DNA of 64,000 nucleotides from Asticcacaulis sp. MM231 (GTDB lineage Bacteria; Pseudomonadota; Alphaproteobacteria; Caulobacterales; Caulobacteraceae): positions 427,501-491,500 of the forward strand of contig NZ_OZ075110.1 in the NCBI RefSeq assembly GCF_964186625.1, written 5' to 3'. Numbering within the stretch: the stretch's first letter is position 1; each line of letters opens with the position of its first letter. Positions 12,432 through 21,365 of this stretch are shown in pieces. Below the pieces are notes generated by a model. It searched no databases, was not told the DNA's origin, and saw nothing but the letters and a program-made list of their open reading frames with translations. A program made the translations under genes and the position numbers.

Positions 12432-12917
12432 TTGTCAGTAGATCAGATTTTTGATGAGATAGAGTTTGTTGGCGAGATCTCGTTGGCAAAAACTTCGGCG
12501 GCTCTTATTTTGATAGGCCTTTGTCTGGAAAACCTTTTAAACAGTACTGTCCGTGATCATACCTATTATAGGTGGCTCTTTGAGCCATGGGCCACGCCTC
12601 TGAGGATTATTCTGGGGATGATTGCGGTCGTTGGAATAATACTAATTGCGCGAAGAGCTTTACAAAGTGCTTTGAGAATTCCAGCTGTCGAGGTCAAACA
12701 GGGCATAGTTAAGATAAACTACGATAAGAAGGGTGTGTTTCAGATATCCGATATTGACGAAATGGGTATTTTTTCAAATGGAAACTACTTCTTTCTTGTA
12801 AATGGAAAAAAGTACGGCATTTCACTTAGCTTTTGTAGTGATTCAAAATTGCTCAGGCAAAACTTGGAACTTTTACGAGTTTCGGTGTCGAATCGATTGG
12901 CTAAGCCAGTGTGTTAA
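12432..12917 (+). CDS. small membrane protein of unknown function
   Basis: The protein has 161 residues and starts at TTG 12432 after a GAGG-type site. It has two hydrophobic segments (about residues 20-35 and 55-77). The soluble C-terminal half is AT-rich and begins near VEVKQGIVKINYDKKGVFQISDIDEM, which resembles small membrane proteins with a PH-like fold (STM3941-like). The base composition is noticeably lower in GC than its neighbours, a sign of separate acquisition. The function is unknown. Confidence 0.65.
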   Translation: MSVDQIFDEIEFVGEISLAKTSAALILIGLCLENLLNSTVRDHTYYRWLFEPWATPLRIILGMIAVVGIILIARRALQSALRIPAVEVKQGIVKINYDKKGVFQISDIDEMGIFSNGNYFFLVNGKKYGISLSFCSDSKLLRQNLELLRVSVSNRLAKPVC

Positions 12918-13065
12918 AGCTAGGCCAAGCTCGCGGCGTTTTGTGTCCGGTAGGTGAGAGAGCTGATCGGCCAGCATCGAGATTCCTGTAAGGTGGAAAT
13001 CTGAGTCTAGCACCGCTGCCGGGCGTGGGCTACCGCTTTTGCGGTCGCTCTATTACGAGTGAGGC

Positions 13066-13356
13066 CTACCTACGCTTCTTCAATGGCAATTCGAGCTGCG
13101 TCCATTGTGGAAGCCTGTTGGCGTCGGGCTTCGTCGTCGGCACAATCGCGGGCGCGGGTGGCGCGGGCGGTCTCACTGAATGCCCGCCGTCGATAAACTC
13201 CAACAGGTCACGGCGCATACTCAGACGCCGCCCGCCCACCTTCACCGACCGCAAAGCCCCTTCGGCGATCCTTTCGTAAAGGAATGACCGGCCCAGACCT
13301 GACGCCTTTACAGCCTCGTCTATGCGGTATGAAATCTTGTCGTTGGTGTCTGGCAT
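13066..13356 (-). CDS. excisionase-like helix-turn-helix protein
   Basis: The protein has 96 residues from ATG 13356, which follows a GGAGGG site; an upstream ATG at 13386 lacks one. Residues 10-58 form a MerR/excisionase-type DNA-binding domain (IDEAVKASGLGRSFLYERIAEGALRSVKVGGRRL). A proline-rich and basic tail follows. In mobile elements such proteins control excision or integrase expression. It lies 6 kb from the integrase, so a role with that integrase is possible but not shown. Confidence 0.8.
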   Translation of the reverse strand: MPDTNDKISYRIDEAVKASGLGRSFLYERIAEGALRSVKVGGRRLSMRRDLLEFIDGGHSVRPPAPPAPAIVPTTKPDANRLPQWTQLELPLKKRR

Positions 13357-13386
13357 ATGGAAGCCCTCCAGACCGGATAATACCAT

Positions 13387-13985
13387 GCCAAGCCGGTTTC
13401 GCTGATAGGCCTACGAGGGACAGGCACCGCCAAATGAGGCCAGCGAGCGCAACAAGCACGAGCCGTCGAAATTGCATTGAGGGTCTAAACATCATGCCGT
13501 GCGGGCTCTTGCAGGTCCGGCCAACCATAGGCCTGGGACCTGCCAAGAGGCTCTTTCGTGAGACATTTTTTGTGTGTCGCGCAAAAAGTCAATTAAATTA
13601 ATAAAAACAATAAATCACAGCGAAATAACTCCTGTTTTTTCGGTAAATCCTTAAAAGCGATGTGCAGACAAAGACTTACGCGAAACGGGAGTTGAGCCTT
13701 TATCTTGCCTTCACTACGTACCCATTTTGTTCCGATTTTAATGCGGTGTTCAGTTGCCACATTTCGTGCGTTGCACACAATGGCGAGCGGGCTGCTGAAA
13801 TAGCGTCGCCTGCGCCATCTTAGCGTGGCAGCGATTGCCTCATAACTGATAAATCGTTATCTTACCCCGCTTATCTGGCGGATAGCTATGTCCGATCAAT
13901 TCTCGCTAAATCTTCAGCCGAGAGGGATAAAATTTTACCTTATAAGAGTCAATTTGCGATTGACTTGCAACATCAGCAGCGGTAA
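13387..13985. other. AT-rich intergenic stretch before iron operon
   Basis: No gene is supported. 13570-13620 is strongly AT-rich. The last 60 bp hold the promoter region of the receptor gene. Confidence 0.5.
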
Positions 13986-14002
13986 TTGCGAGTAATTCGC
14001 AT
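13986..14002 (+). promoter_or_regulatory. candidate Fur-type box before the iron receptor
   Basis: TTGCGAGTAATTCGCAT is an imperfect 8-1-8 palindrome with perfect inner TGCGA/TCGCA arms, ending about 20 bp before the start codon. Related sequences lie at 57609-57625 (fecI) and 51008-51024 (haem oxygenase). Iron control through Fur is inferred from the shared motif and gene content. Confidence 0.55.
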
Positions 14003-14023
14003 TAAGTGTTTCTGGGGTTTATG

Positions 14024-16315
14024 ATGTTGTCCAAACTTTTATCAACCAGCGCCCTTACGGGCGTTTGGGCTGCGCTTGCCTGTGTCTGCGCATCTGCCGC
14101 TTTTGCCGCGCCGGACGCGCCGGTGCAGGTTCCAGGTGATGCCGCAGTCGAGGTGGTCGTGACCGGCCAAAAAGTCAGCCGCTCGCTGCAAAAGACAACG
14201 GACTCCGTGGCCGTAACAAGCGCGCGTAAGATTCAGGACGAAAACCTGCAGGATATCTACGATGTCTTCGCCCGCACCGCCAATGTCACCGAGACCTATG
14301 GCGGCACCGGTTTCAGTATCCGCGGCATCCGCAATGACAGCATCACCGGCGGTGGCGCCGGATCGCTGTCCACCATCTATTTCGACGGCGCGGCCCTGCC
14401 GGATGGTGCGGTCGCCTCGACCCCCCTCGATATGTGGGACGTGCGTCAGGTCGAGGTGTATCGCGGTCCGCAATCGACCCTGCAAGGCCTGAACGCGCTC
14501 GCAGGTGCGGTGATTATCAACTCTGTGGACCCCTCCAATGATTGGAATGTCAAGGCCCGCGTCATGGGGGCAGATTCTGGTGACCGGTCGGTTGCGGTCG
14601 CCGGCGGCGGTCCGCTGGTCACCGACAAACTGGCCTTCCGGATCGCGCTTGAAGACAGCCATACAGAGGGTCTGGTCTATAACCCAACCCGAAAGGAATA
14701 TGTTGACGAAGCGGACGCCCTGAATGCTCGTGCCAAGCTGCTGTGGACGCCAACAGCGGATGCGAAGATTGGGCTGACCTTAAGCCATATCGAACGCGAT
14801 GGCGGCTATCTCTATACCTATTCCCGCACCGATGTGCCGAACTGGTACGATAACCGCACCGATTATTCAGATGCGCCCAATGACGGCAGAAATCGCACCG
14901 ATATCGTTACGCTCAAGGGCGACTATAACCTGTCTGATCGCTGGACGATGAGCGCCGTCGCGTCCTGGAACCATGTTAAGACCTATGGCTCCTATGACGG
15001 TGATTATACCGCGGCTGACGTCGCCTACGGCGTAAACCGCTACGACGACAAGACATTTTCACAAGAATTGCACTTCAACTATAAGGGTAACCGCCTGCAA
15101 GGCCTCGTCGGCATCTATCACGTCAAGCGCGACAGTTCCACCGTCACCGCCAGCCTGACCAATGTCGACCTGCCCAAAACGACTCTGGCCAGTGCTCTGA
15201 TCGCTTACGGATTACCCGCCACGACCGCCAATGCGGTTGTCGATCTCTATGCGGCAGCCTTTCCCGTTATTCCTGTGGATTTTTCGGCGGACACGCCCGA
15301 GACGACTGAGAACGCGGCCATTTTTGCCGACGGCACCTACCAGTTGACGGAAAAGCTCTCCCTGATCGGCGGTCTGCGCTACGATTATGAAGATTACACC
15401 ACGGGCACCAGCGCGACGGCCAAGCTCAAGGGTTCCTATCCCGATCCTGCTGCCTATGGGGCCTATGCGGCGCTTATCACGGCGCTCAATGGCGCCATCG
15501 ATTCGCAGGTGACCGCCGCTGGCCAGACCACGCCGGCCTCCACACGCACCTTCCGCGCCTTTCTGCCCAAGGCGGGTGTGAAGTACGCCTTCACGCCGGA
15601 TATCTCCGGCAGCTTCACGGTGCAGCGCGGCTATCGCGCCGGCGGTTCATCGGTCAATACGGCGCGCTCGTCGGTCGTGGCCTACGATCCGGAATATACC
15701 TGGAACTACGAGGCCTCGCTGCGCAGCGCCTGGTTTGATGGCAGCCTGATCGTCAATGCTAACGCCTACTACATCGACTGGACCGATCAGCAGGTGCTAG
15801 TTAATCTCGGCCTCAACGCCTATGACTACCAGACGGAAAATGCCGGCAAGTCGCATCTCTACGGGTTTGAGGTTGAGGCGTCGCAGCGCGTGTCTTCCGC
15901 CTTCCAGTGGTATGGCTCGCTTGGTTATTCACGTACAAAATTTGATGAGTTCGTTGTTACGAGCGGCACCTTGTTCGCCGACTATACCGATGCGGAATTC
16001 GCCTATGCCCCGCACTACACGATAGCTCTCGGCGGCACCTATCGCTGGACAAACGGGGTCTTCGCCAATCTGAACGCCAACCACACGTCGGGGGCTTATA
16101 GCGGCACCGATGTGACCGAACAGCAGGCCTACAGCGTTGACGCCAAGACCCTGGTCAATGCCAAGGTCGGTTATGAAACCGAGCACTGGGGCCTCTATCT
16201 CTATGCCAGCAACCTGCTCGACGAGCGGTACGTATCCTACTGGCGCAGCGAGTATAACCTGGCCTTGCCTGGCGCGCCGCGTAAAATCGGCATCAGTCTG
16301 GAGACACACTGGTGA
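14024..16315 (+). CDS. TonB-dependent outer-membrane receptor, probably for a siderophore
   Basis: The protein has about 763 residues. A signal peptide ends ASAAFA, followed by a TonB-box-like stretch (VEVVVTGQK), a plug domain (FSIRGIRND, VEVYRGPQSTLQG) and a 22-strand-type barrel that ends with an aromatic-terminated strand (SLETHW). Adjacent in-frame ATGs at 14021 and 14024 are both usable; GTG 14006 is less likely. It heads a three-gene operon with a small membrane protein and a PepSY membrane protein, a set typical of ferric-siderophore import. The TGATG overlap with the next gene supports cotranscription. The ligand is unknown. Confidence 0.92.
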   Translation: MLSKLLSTSALTGVWAALACVCASAAFAAPDAPVQVPGDAAVEVVVTGQKVSRSLQKTTDSVAVTSARKIQDENLQDIYDVFARTANVTETYGGTGFSIRGIRNDSITGGGAGSLSTIYFDGAALPDGAVASTPLDMWDVRQVEVYRGPQSTLQGLNALAGAVIINSVDPSNDWNVKARVMGADSGDRSVAVAGGGPLVTDKLAFRIALEDSHTEGLVYNPTRKEYVDEADALNARAKLLWTPTADAKIGLTLSHIERDGGYLYTYSRTDVPNWYDNRTDYSDAPNDGRNRTDIVTLKGDYNLSDRWTMSAVASWNHVKTYGSYDGDYTAADVAYGVNRYDDKTFSQELHFNYKGNRLQGLVGIYHVKRDSSTVTASLTNVDLPKTTLASALIAYGLPATTANAVVDLYAAAFPVIPVDFSADTPETTENAAIFADGTYQLTEKLSLIGGLRYDYEDYTTGTSATAKLKGSYPDPAAYGAYAALITALNGAIDSQVTAAGQTTPASTRTFRAFLPKAGVKYAFTPDISGSFTVQRGYRAGGSSVNTARSSVVAYDPEYTWNYEASLRSAWFDGSLIVNANAYYIDWTDQQVLVNLGLNAYDYQTENAGKSHLYGFEVEASQRVSSAFQWYGSLGYSRTKFDEFVVTSGTLFADYTDAEFAYAPHYTIALGGTYRWTNGVFANLNANHTSGAYSGTDVTEQQAYSVDAKTLVNAKVGYETEHWGLYLYASNLLDERYVSYWRSEYNLALPGAPRKIGISLETHW

Positions 16316-16887
16316 TGTTGACGGATATCCTTCATGGATTCGTTGTTGAAGCGCTCGCACTTGCGGGCGCTTTGGCGCTTCGCCGGGCATGGATCAAACC
16401 GGACGGCTTGCGCCCGTGGCTGATCGCCGGTGGCTGGATGCTGTGGCTTGGCGCCGTTATCATTGGCCAATCTTTCTGGGGGCTTGTCCTCGGCGTCGCC
16501 ATTGTGGTGTCTCTGATCTGTATGACAGGCACCCTGGTCGTGCTTAGCAATGTCGAGCGCCGCAATATAAAGACACGCGTGCCGCGCGAAGCAGCTCTGG
16601 AACCATCTGATCGTAAGCGGGTGGTGTGGCGTGGCTGGTTGCGCGGCGTTCTGGCGGGGCCGTTGGCGGGCATCGCTGCCCTTGGCGTAGGCCTGGCCAT
16701 CGCCATCTGCTCGCCCGGCCCACCGCAAACGCGCATGGTCATCGGCGGTCTGCTGGTGCCCTTCCTGTGGGCCGGTGGCATGGCCTGGACGCTGTCCGAT
16801 AACAAAATCATTCGCGCCACCTGCGTTTTGGTGGGTGTCGCGGTCGTGTCCTTGGGCGCGGCCTTTCTCAAGGGGACCATCGCATGA
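16315..16887 (+). CDS. membrane protein of iron-uptake operon, unknown function
   Basis: The protein has 190 residues. ATG 16315 overlaps the receptor stop (TGATG). It is very hydrophobic, with about five membrane segments and a basic cytoplasmic loop near residues 75-105. Its place between a TonB receptor and a PepSY protein, with overlaps on both sides (ATGA at 16884), suggests inner-membrane assistance in siderophore handling. No catalytic motif is recognised. Confidence 0.78.
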   Translation: MLTDILHGFVVEALALAGALALRRAWIKPDGLRPWLIAGGWMLWLGAVIIGQSFWGLVLGVAIVVSLICMTGTLVVLSNVERRNIKTRVPREAALEPSDRKRVVWRGWLRGVLAGPLAGIAALGVGLAIAICSPGPPQTRMVIGGLLVPFLWAGGMAWTLSDNKIIRATCVLVGVAVVSLGAAFLKGTIA

Positions 16888-18377
16888 GTGGGCAACCTAT
16901 CTGGCCACGTATCGCGCCCGGCTTCGTGCGCGCCATGCTGGCCGGCCATTCGGCGCTCGGCCTTGCCTTTGCCGCTCTGATCTGGCTTGTCTGCTTCACG
17001 GGTTCGGTCGCCGTTTTCACGCAGGAATTCGCCCGGTGGGAACAGCCGGTTGCGCCCTTGAGCGAAACCGTCACGCCCGAGGCGGCCAATACCGCCTTCC
17101 AGGAAGGCATGAAGCAGATGCCATGGGCGCATGACGCCTATATCGGCCTGCCGACCAGGGCTCTGCCACGCCTGACCGTTCGGGCGTCGACTCATGAACC
17201 GTCCGAACACGAGGAAACCTGGCTGGCTGATGCCGGGGGGCGTTTGGTGCAACGCAGCCATGACCGCTGGTCGGACTTTCAGGGGCGATTGCATTTCGAG
17301 CTCCATCTTCCGCGTCCGTGGGGCGGCTATCTGATCGGCCTGACCGGGGTGGCTCTGCTCAGTTCGATCATTTCCGGCGTCCTGTCGCATCCGCGTGCCT
17401 TCAAGGACGCCTTTTCGCTGCGCCTGGGGGGCGCCAAGCGCCTGCAGGAGGCCGATCTGCACAATCGTCTGGGCCTGTGGGGCCTGCCTTTCTACCTCGT
17501 CGTCTCCCTGACCGGTGCTTTTCTTGGCCTCACGACCCTGATCGTCGGCGTCCTGGCGCTGGCCGTGTTTAAGGGCGATGTCAAACAGGCCTACGCCCTG
17601 TTCCTGGGGCCAACACCGGTCGATAATCCGGCCGCGGCTCCTCCACCCGACCTGACCCGGATGTTCGCCTATGTGAAAGCCGACGCGCCAAGGGCGGAGG
17701 TCCGCTATATTATGGTTGAGCATCCGTTCGAGCAGGGGGGGCGCTTCAGCCTCAACGCGTCGACGCCCGGCAAGATATCGCGGGGCGAAACCTATGTGTT
17801 TGCTGCCGACAGCACCTATCTGGGTGCGCTCGGTTATGAAAAGGGCGAATTCGGCCAGAAAATCCTTTCGGGTGTGGCGCCGATCCACTTCGGCTGGTTC
17901 GGTGGTCCGGTGGTCAAGTTCATCTACGCCATTCTCGGCATGGGGCTGGCCGCCATCACCTCATCTGGCGTGGCCATCTGGATGGCGCGCCGCCGTGACA
18001 AGGGCAAGCCTTCGGAGACTTGGGAGCGTCTATGGGCTGCTTTCATTTGGAGCCAACCTATCGCCTATGGGGTCACCGCTGCCACTGTGCTGCTGACACC
18101 GCCGGATAGCGCCGACCATCTTCTTGTCTGGGTGTGGGGGGGCGTGACCATTGCTGCCATGTTGTTACCAATCGTCATACGCCCAAAACTGATCTCCGTG
18201 ATCTTGCGCTGTGTGGGCGCCGTCGTCCTGCTGGCCCTGGTCGGCGTACATGTATGGTTGTTTGGTCTTGTGCCAGGCGATCCGGTCGCGGTGATCGTGA
18301 ATCTATGTCTGGTACTGATCGCGTTCAGTATGGTCTTAAGCGTTGTTTGGCGGCCCCACGTGAAGTCAAATCCCTAA
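16884..18377 (+). CDS. PepSY-associated TM-helix protein (PiuB-like)
   Basis: The protein has 497 residues. There is one membrane helix near the N-terminus (about residues 20-45), a periplasmic part, then a pair of helices around 150-175 and 205-240, and several at the C-terminus. This is the PepSY_TM layout, and members are linked to ferric-siderophore reduction or import at the inner membrane. ATGA overlaps the preceding gene. It ends the operon and is followed by a strong terminator. The long opposite-strand ORF over this gene and its neighbour is not a gene. Confidence 0.88.
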   Translation: MSGQPIWPRIAPGFVRAMLAGHSALGLAFAALIWLVCFTGSVAVFTQEFARWEQPVAPLSETVTPEAANTAFQEGMKQMPWAHDAYIGLPTRALPRLTVRASTHEPSEHEETWLADAGGRLVQRSHDRWSDFQGRLHFELHLPRPWGGYLIGLTGVALLSSIISGVLSHPRAFKDAFSLRLGGAKRLQEADLHNRLGLWGLPFYLVVSLTGAFLGLTTLIVGVLALAVFKGDVKQAYALFLGPTPVDNPAAAPPPDLTRMFAYVKADAPRAEVRYIMVEHPFEQGGRFSLNASTPGKISRGETYVFAADSTYLGALGYEKGEFGQKILSGVAPIHFGWFGGPVVKFIYAILGMGLAAITSSGVAIWMARRRDKGKPSETWERLWAAFIWSQPIAYGVTAATVLLTPPDSADHLLVWVWGGVTIAAMLLPIVIRPKLISVILRCVGAVVLLALVGVHVWLFGLVPGDPVAVIVNLCLVLIAFSMVLSVVWRPHVKSNP

Positions 18378-18383
18378 GGCATA

Positions 18384-18418
18384 GGGCGCCTCACCCAGAC
18401 AGGTGTGGCGCCCCTTTC
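18384..18418 (+). terminator. rho-independent terminator of the iron operon
   Basis: GGGCGCCTCACC and GGTGTGGCGCCC pair around a 6-nt loop, followed by CTTTCGTT. It begins just after the PepSY gene stop. Confidence 0.75.
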
Positions 18419-18426
18419 GTTGGCCC

Positions 18427-18675
18427 TTAAGGTCGCGATGTGACGACAATCACGGCGACAAGGCGCCTGACCAGAGGCAAGGCCAACAGCAGGGTCGGGA
18501 AAGCGATGACCCATGACATGCTCCACGCTGCCATCCAGCAAGACGCGAAATTGTGTGCAAAGCCAATGTTCTTAAACGTGGATATGGCCGACACGACAAA
18601 AGTCATCATTACTGACAACAGCAGAGGCATGATATAAGTGGCATATTTTGAGGGTAGTTTTGTAAGCTTCATCAT
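18427..18675 (-). CDS. DUF2798 family small membrane protein
   Basis: The protein has 82 residues and two membrane helices (YIMPLLLSVMMTFVVSAIST and SWVIAFPTLLLALPLV). The pattern, including FxxxWxxxW-type residues between the helices, fits the DUF2798 family. Its function is unknown, although members often lie near iron-uptake genes. It converges with the iron operon. Confidence 0.75.
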   Translation of the reverse strand: MMKLTKLPSKYATYIMPLLLSVMMTFVVSAISTFKNIGFAHNFASCWMAAWSMSWVIAFPTLLLALPLVRRLVAVIVVTSRP

Positions 18676-18915
18676 TATCTCACTTGATGAGACGGGACCG
18701 TCTTTGGCTACGAGAACACCTCTCTAGCCCGGCGGACCAGAGTAACCCGGATCAAGACGATCCCGAGGTTAAGGTGCGTTGCCTGACGTTAGACGCTTAC
18801 GATCATGCTGAAACACGATAAGGCAGATTATCATGACTTAAATGATTTGTCACTTGCCATACGCCGGCGGACATATTGTCCTGTAACCTCAACAGCACCC
18901 CAGAGGGAAAAGGCA

Positions 18916-19431
18916 ATGTCACAAGCTATAGAGACCGAGCTTTGTCAGCTTCGCAGAACAGTTAAAATTCTGGCGGTCGTTGTATGCGCCCTGTGTATTC
19001 CCGTTCTGATCGCCGCAACGAAAGCCCCGCCGAAGGAAATAATCGCTCATACCATCCGCGTCGTCGACGACAAGGGCGTCACAAGAGCCGTGCTCGCGGG
19101 ATCCGTGCCTGATCCTATTATTAATGGAAAATCCTTGCCACGCATGGGACAGGCAGCCGGTTTGATTATATATGACCAAAAGGGGAATGAGCGCGGAGGA
19201 TACTTGACCTCTTTGTCCGATGAAGGCCTTCTGACATTGGATGGTGCGCATGGGGGCGAGGTTTTCAAGGTAGTAGCGAACCCCGACGCGGGTGCATCTC
19301 TGTTTCTGCCTCACGCCAATGGGGCATTGGTGGCACTCACGACGTATCGGGGACAACCGGAATTACAAATGGTGGAAAAGGATGGAAGAGCGTTGATCAC
19401 CTTGCCTGCCGACGCCCCTCCCATCCCTTGA
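18916..19431 (+). CDS. membrane-anchored protein of unknown function
   Basis: The protein has about 171 residues from ATG 18916, which follows AGAGGGAAAAGG. The frame is open further upstream, but without a good start. A single N-terminal membrane helix (VKILAVVVCALCIPVLIAA) precedes a beta-rich extracytoplasmic part with repeats of the type V.DDKGVTRAVLAG / YDQKGNERGGYL / VEKDGRALITL. These repeated turn motifs suggest a beta-repeat fold. The function is unknown. Confidence 0.7.
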   Translation: MSQAIETELCQLRRTVKILAVVVCALCIPVLIAATKAPPKEIIAHTIRVVDDKGVTRAVLAGSVPDPIINGKSLPRMGQAAGLIIYDQKGNERGGYLTSLSDEGLLTLDGAHGGEVFKVVANPDAGASLFLPHANGALVALTTYRGQPELQMVEKDGRALITLPADAPPIP

Positions 19432-19499
19432 ATTCGGAGCTTTGGCTTTGTAAGGCGGTCCGGGTTGCCCTGCGGAAGGGTGGGGCGAATTTGGTCTGA

Positions 19500-20660
19500 C
19501 TATCGGGCCCTAAGCGCCTCACTAATACTGTCAGCGATCCGGCTGGCGGCAACCTTGATCGGTGCATTGGCGAGGTGGGCGTAACGTGCCGTCGTTTGGA
19601 CTTGGCTATGGCCTAACAACTTGCCAATCATCGGCAAGCCTTCACCGAGGGCGAGGGCGCCACTGGCGAAAGAATGGCGTAGATCGTGAATGCGGACGTC
19701 AGGCAAGCCAGCCGCTGCGCGGATGCGCCGCCATGGATGTTGCAGGTCGGTGAGGGGGCGTCTCTCATTCTTGCCGGTGATGACATAGGGGTTGCTGTTG
19801 ATGCGCTCGATCTTGACCAGGATGTCGACTACACTCTGCCCGATATGTACCGTCTTCGCTCCGGTCTTGGAGTCTGGCAGACGTAATTCATAGTCGGCCA
19901 GATAGACGTCGTCCCACCTGAGCGTCATGATCTCGTTGAGCCGGCAGCCGGTCAGCATCAGCAGTCGGATGGCATTGATCGCCGAAGCGGTCTCCGTCTG
20001 TCCGTGTTCGGCTTCATGCAGCGCCTGGCCTAACGCCTTGTACTCTTCCACGCTCAGGAAGCGGGCGCGCTTGCGTTCGGGATATTTTTTGACGTGCAGG
20101 CACGGGTTGCTACCGTCCGGGCGGATATTCCACACCTCGGCCAGATTGAACAGCAGTGACAAGACTCCCAAGGTGCGATTGGCCTGGTAGGGGATATGAC
20201 TGAACGCGCCATGCAGTTCGGCGATGTCTGCCCGACCGATATCCGTCACCTTGCGCGACCCAATACGGGGGACAATGAACAGATCGACATTGCGCTGATA
20301 TTCCGCCTGTGTCCGGGGTTTGCACCGCACGGCGACATGGTCACGCATAAAGCGTTCGCACAATGCCTTGACGGTCGGCGACTTGCGCATCTGATCGAGC
20401 TCGAACGCCGGATCACGGCCTTTCTTCGCTTCCGAGAGGATATTGTACGCTCGGCTCCGGGCTTGTTCAGGGGACACAGGACCATGTGGCCCAAGCGTGA
20501 TAAAGCGCTGGCGTCCTTTGACGCGGCACTTGACCAGATAGACCTTATGACCAGTCGGCCAGATACGCAGGCCGAAGCCGCGCAGTTCGTCGTCCCACAG
20601 GCAATAGGTCTTGTCCTGGATGCTGGCGGATTCCACCGCGCGCTTGGTCAGTTTTGTCAT
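19500..20660 (-). CDS. int: P4-type tyrosine integrase
   Basis: The protein has 386 residues. An N-terminal DUF4102-type arm-binding domain (residues 1-85) is followed by a SAM-like core-binding domain and a catalytic domain. Visible catalytic residues are Arg in TGCRLNEI, HDLRHSFA (His325, Arg328), LLGHSQVQTTARY and the nucleophile Tyr360. The family integrates islands at tRNA 3' ends. It lies 165 bp from the tRNA-fMet duplicate at 20826-20869 and points away from it, the usual arrangement. It probably inserted element A and perhaps element B as well, since no other intact integrase is visible in B. Confidence 0.95.
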   Translation of the reverse strand: MTKLTKRAVESASIQDKTYCLWDDELRGFGLRIWPTGHKVYLVKCRVKGRQRFITLGPHGPVSPEQARSRAYNILSEAKKGRDPAFELDQMRKSPTVKALCERFMRDHVAVRCKPRTQAEYQRNVDLFIVPRIGSRKVTDIGRADIAELHGAFSHIPYQANRTLGVLSLLFNLAEVWNIRPDGSNPCLHVKKYPERKRARFLSVEEYKALGQALHEAEHGQTETASAINAIRLLMLTGCRLNEIMTLRWDDVYLADYELRLPDSKTGAKTVHIGQSVVDILVKIERINSNPYVITGKNERRPLTDLQHPWRRIRAAAGLPDVRIHDLRHSFASGALALGEGLPMIGKLLGHSQVQTTARYAHLANAPIKVAASRIADSISEALRAR

Positions 20661-20677
20661 GTCGTCAAACTCCCGCA

Positions 20678-20701
20678 GCTACCGCATAGCTACCACTTGA
20701 A
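20678..20701 (+). repeat. candidate integrase arm-type site, integrase-side copy
   Basis: A 24-bp near-identical copy of 2881-2904 in the same orientation, 17 bp upstream of the integrase start. It could be an arm site or an integrase autoregulatory site. Confidence 0.55.
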
Positions 20702-20825
20702 CGAAAAACAGGCGTGGACAGGAGCGTATCGCTACGGCGCGAAATGTCAATAAAGATAAGTTAAAACAATTCTTTACAAAACAAATGCGGACGGCGGCGG
20801 ACGAAAAAGCCGCGTTTTCAGCTAT

Positions 20826-20869
20826 CTCATAACCTGAAGGTCGTCAGTTCAAATCTGGCCCCGCAACCA
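20826..20869 (+). repeat. att site: 44-bp partial copy of tRNA-fMet 3' end
   Basis: It matches tRNA positions 2763-2807 except for one missing C in the acceptor stem (four C instead of five). Lacking the 5' half, it is not a tRNA gene. It lies directly beyond the integrase promoter and marks the junction between two tandem elements. Confidence 0.9.
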
Positions 20870-21365
20870 AAGAAAAATATTTTAATAATCAATAACATAA
20901 TAACTATGTGCGATCGCGCGCGACGTACCTACTTGCGCGCAAATTACCGGCATTCGCTCGTAATCGAGTTTAGTTCTTTGATCTGATTAGAGATAATATT
21001 TAGCACAAAGGGCACAAAAAAACCTGACGGCCGTAGATGAGCAAAATAGACCTGCGCGGAGTATTAAGTGTCTATACCGACGAAATAGGTAAGGTCGAAT
21101 TCAGGTCGGTCTGACCTGCCTTCACTGCTTCTTCTAGGGTTACGAATAGACCTGACAAGGGATAGCCCTCATGCCAATGGGCCTCGAATTCATCATCCTC
21201 ATCTATTAGTCGATCAATTCGATATTGAAATAAGCTCTCATCGCGGGAAAACAGACATTGTCATCACGAATCGCCCAACCATTTGTGGGGACCGTCGGAG
21301 ATAGCCACACGCGTATTCAAGAGGCGAGATGAACCCATGCGTCGCTGCTTGATTTCGCACGGAGC
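20870..21365. other. AT-rich junction region without genes
   Basis: No gene is supported. The first 50 bp after the att copy (AATCAATAACATAATA near 20886) resemble the sequence after the att copy at 42600 (AATCAATAATATAATG), so the two right-hand flanks share ancestry. Confidence 0.5.

Noticed and set aside
16332..17888. 518-residue open frame on the minus strand
   Set aside because: It is antisense to two overlapping membrane-protein genes in a clear operon, and the composition is low-complexity and Arg/Gln-rich.
20826..20869. A second tRNA-Met gene
   Set aside because: The 5' half is missing and the acceptor stem has a deletion; it is an att copy.
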